64,000 nucleotides of DNA from Symsagittifera roscoffensis (taxonomy: Eukaryota > Xenacoelomorpha > Acoela > Convolutidae): NCBI RefSeq assembly GCF_963678635.1, contig NC_087070.1:10386539-10450538 (forward strand), read 5' to 3'. The position numbers and the translations under genes were made by a program. Shown in pieces: positions 63,732 to 64,000 of the stretch. The first letter of the stretch is position 1, and each line of letters begins with the position of its first letter. The notes beneath the pieces are model-generated. The model worked only from the letters and a program-made list of their open reading frames with translations, was not told where the DNA came from and ran no database searches.

Positions 63732-64000
63732 ATGAGTTTAGACAAGTCAAGGATACCAAAACGAGGTAATAGCTCTAGGAAATTCATACCTGAAAAGCAA
63801 AGAAAAACGATGACCGATCCTTTTGTGGATTGGATCAAGCGATCCCGGTCTGACAAAAGGGGGACGGTTTCAGGCAGAATGGTTGAAACGAGAAGTCAAA
63901 AGACCTCAGAAGAGCGAAGAGAACTGTTAGAAGTGGAGGTCAATACAGACCATACCATGAATGACAACCAGGAAGTAAATGAACTGGAAGGGAGAGGCAG
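63732..64000 (+). CDS. gag: copy C gag N-terminus, runs off the window
   Basis: Open from ATG 63732 to the window end, 89 codons. The protein is basic (MSLDKSRIPKRGNSSRKF) and then has GRMVETRSQKTSEERRE, matching MVKLRSNTE of copy B and MVSTRSNKE of copy A. It becomes acidic at the end, as do the other Gag N-termini. An alternative start is the in-frame ATG at 63810. No frame break within the visible part, so copy C may be younger or better preserved. Confidence 0.65.
   Translation, partial: MSLDKSRIPKRGNSSRKFIPEKQRKTMTDPFVDWIKRSRSDKRGTVSGRMVETRSQKTSEERRELLEVEVNTDHTMNDNQEVNELEGRG

Overview
This is a repeat-dominated piece of a eukaryotic, almost certainly invertebrate animal, nuclear genome. 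The evidence is one spliced four-transmembrane gene with GT-AG introns, two kinds of non-LTR/Penelope-like retroelement remnants, and very large Ty3/gypsy-type LTR retrotransposons in several rearranged copies. I see no bacterial operons, rRNA, tRNA or CRISPR. I cannot name the species.

Layout. 1-2.6 kb: an AT-rich flank and a spliced tetraspan gene (minus strand, four exons, 172 aa). 2.9-3.4 kb: a Penelope-like (PLE) reverse-transcriptase fragment. 4.3-6.57 kb: a decayed retroelement RT reading frame split by a clean solo LTR. 6.57-23.9 kb: 'copy A', a plus-strand giant Ty3-like element that has lost its PBS, most of pol and parts of its third coding region; its 3' end is tandemly duplicated. 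23.9-32.95 kb: a mosaic of LTR and leader pieces in both orientations, including about four 512-bp tandem copies of an LTR core, a 2.9-kb direct duplication and one LTR nested in another. 33.6-36.0 kb: a broken PLE (RT plus GIY-YIG) on the minus strand, abutted by an LTR. 36.0-59.07 kb: 'copy B', a minus-strand element of 23.1 kb with both LTRs. 59.35-59.98 kb: an intact single-exon ORF. 60.1-64 kb: LTR, PBS, leader and gag start of a third related element ('copy C', plus strand), running off the window.

The giant element. In sense order copy B has: 5' LTR (TG...CA), a PBS resembling the 3' end of tRNA-Asn, a 2.6-kb leader with minisatellites, Gag with coiled coil, capsid-like region and two CCHC knuckles, protease (DTGA), RT (YVDD), RNase H, integrase (HHCC, DDE with D-x35-E, GPF-type C-terminus), then a macro-domain-like module in the same frame as the end of Pol. 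After a spacer with a splice-acceptor-like site conserved between copies comes about 9 kb of further coding sequence ('ORF3'). It starts with a coiled coil, carries an SGNH/GDSL-hydrolase-like domain with all catalytic blocks, a second possible SGNH-like domain, a long unrecognised central part and a conserved four-Cys motif. A purine-rich tract, GGGGAGTA, immediately precedes the 3' LTR. ORF3 sits where env would be, but I see no obvious envelope features. All copies here are broken by stops, frameshifts and deletions.

The main discovery candidates are the giant element itself with its macro domain and SGNH hydrolase, the subfamily-specific motif arrays in the leaders, and the Cys/His-rich insertion in the PLE reverse transcriptase. 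Boundaries in the mosaic zone are by eye, good to a few bases at LTR ends and tens of bases elsewhere.
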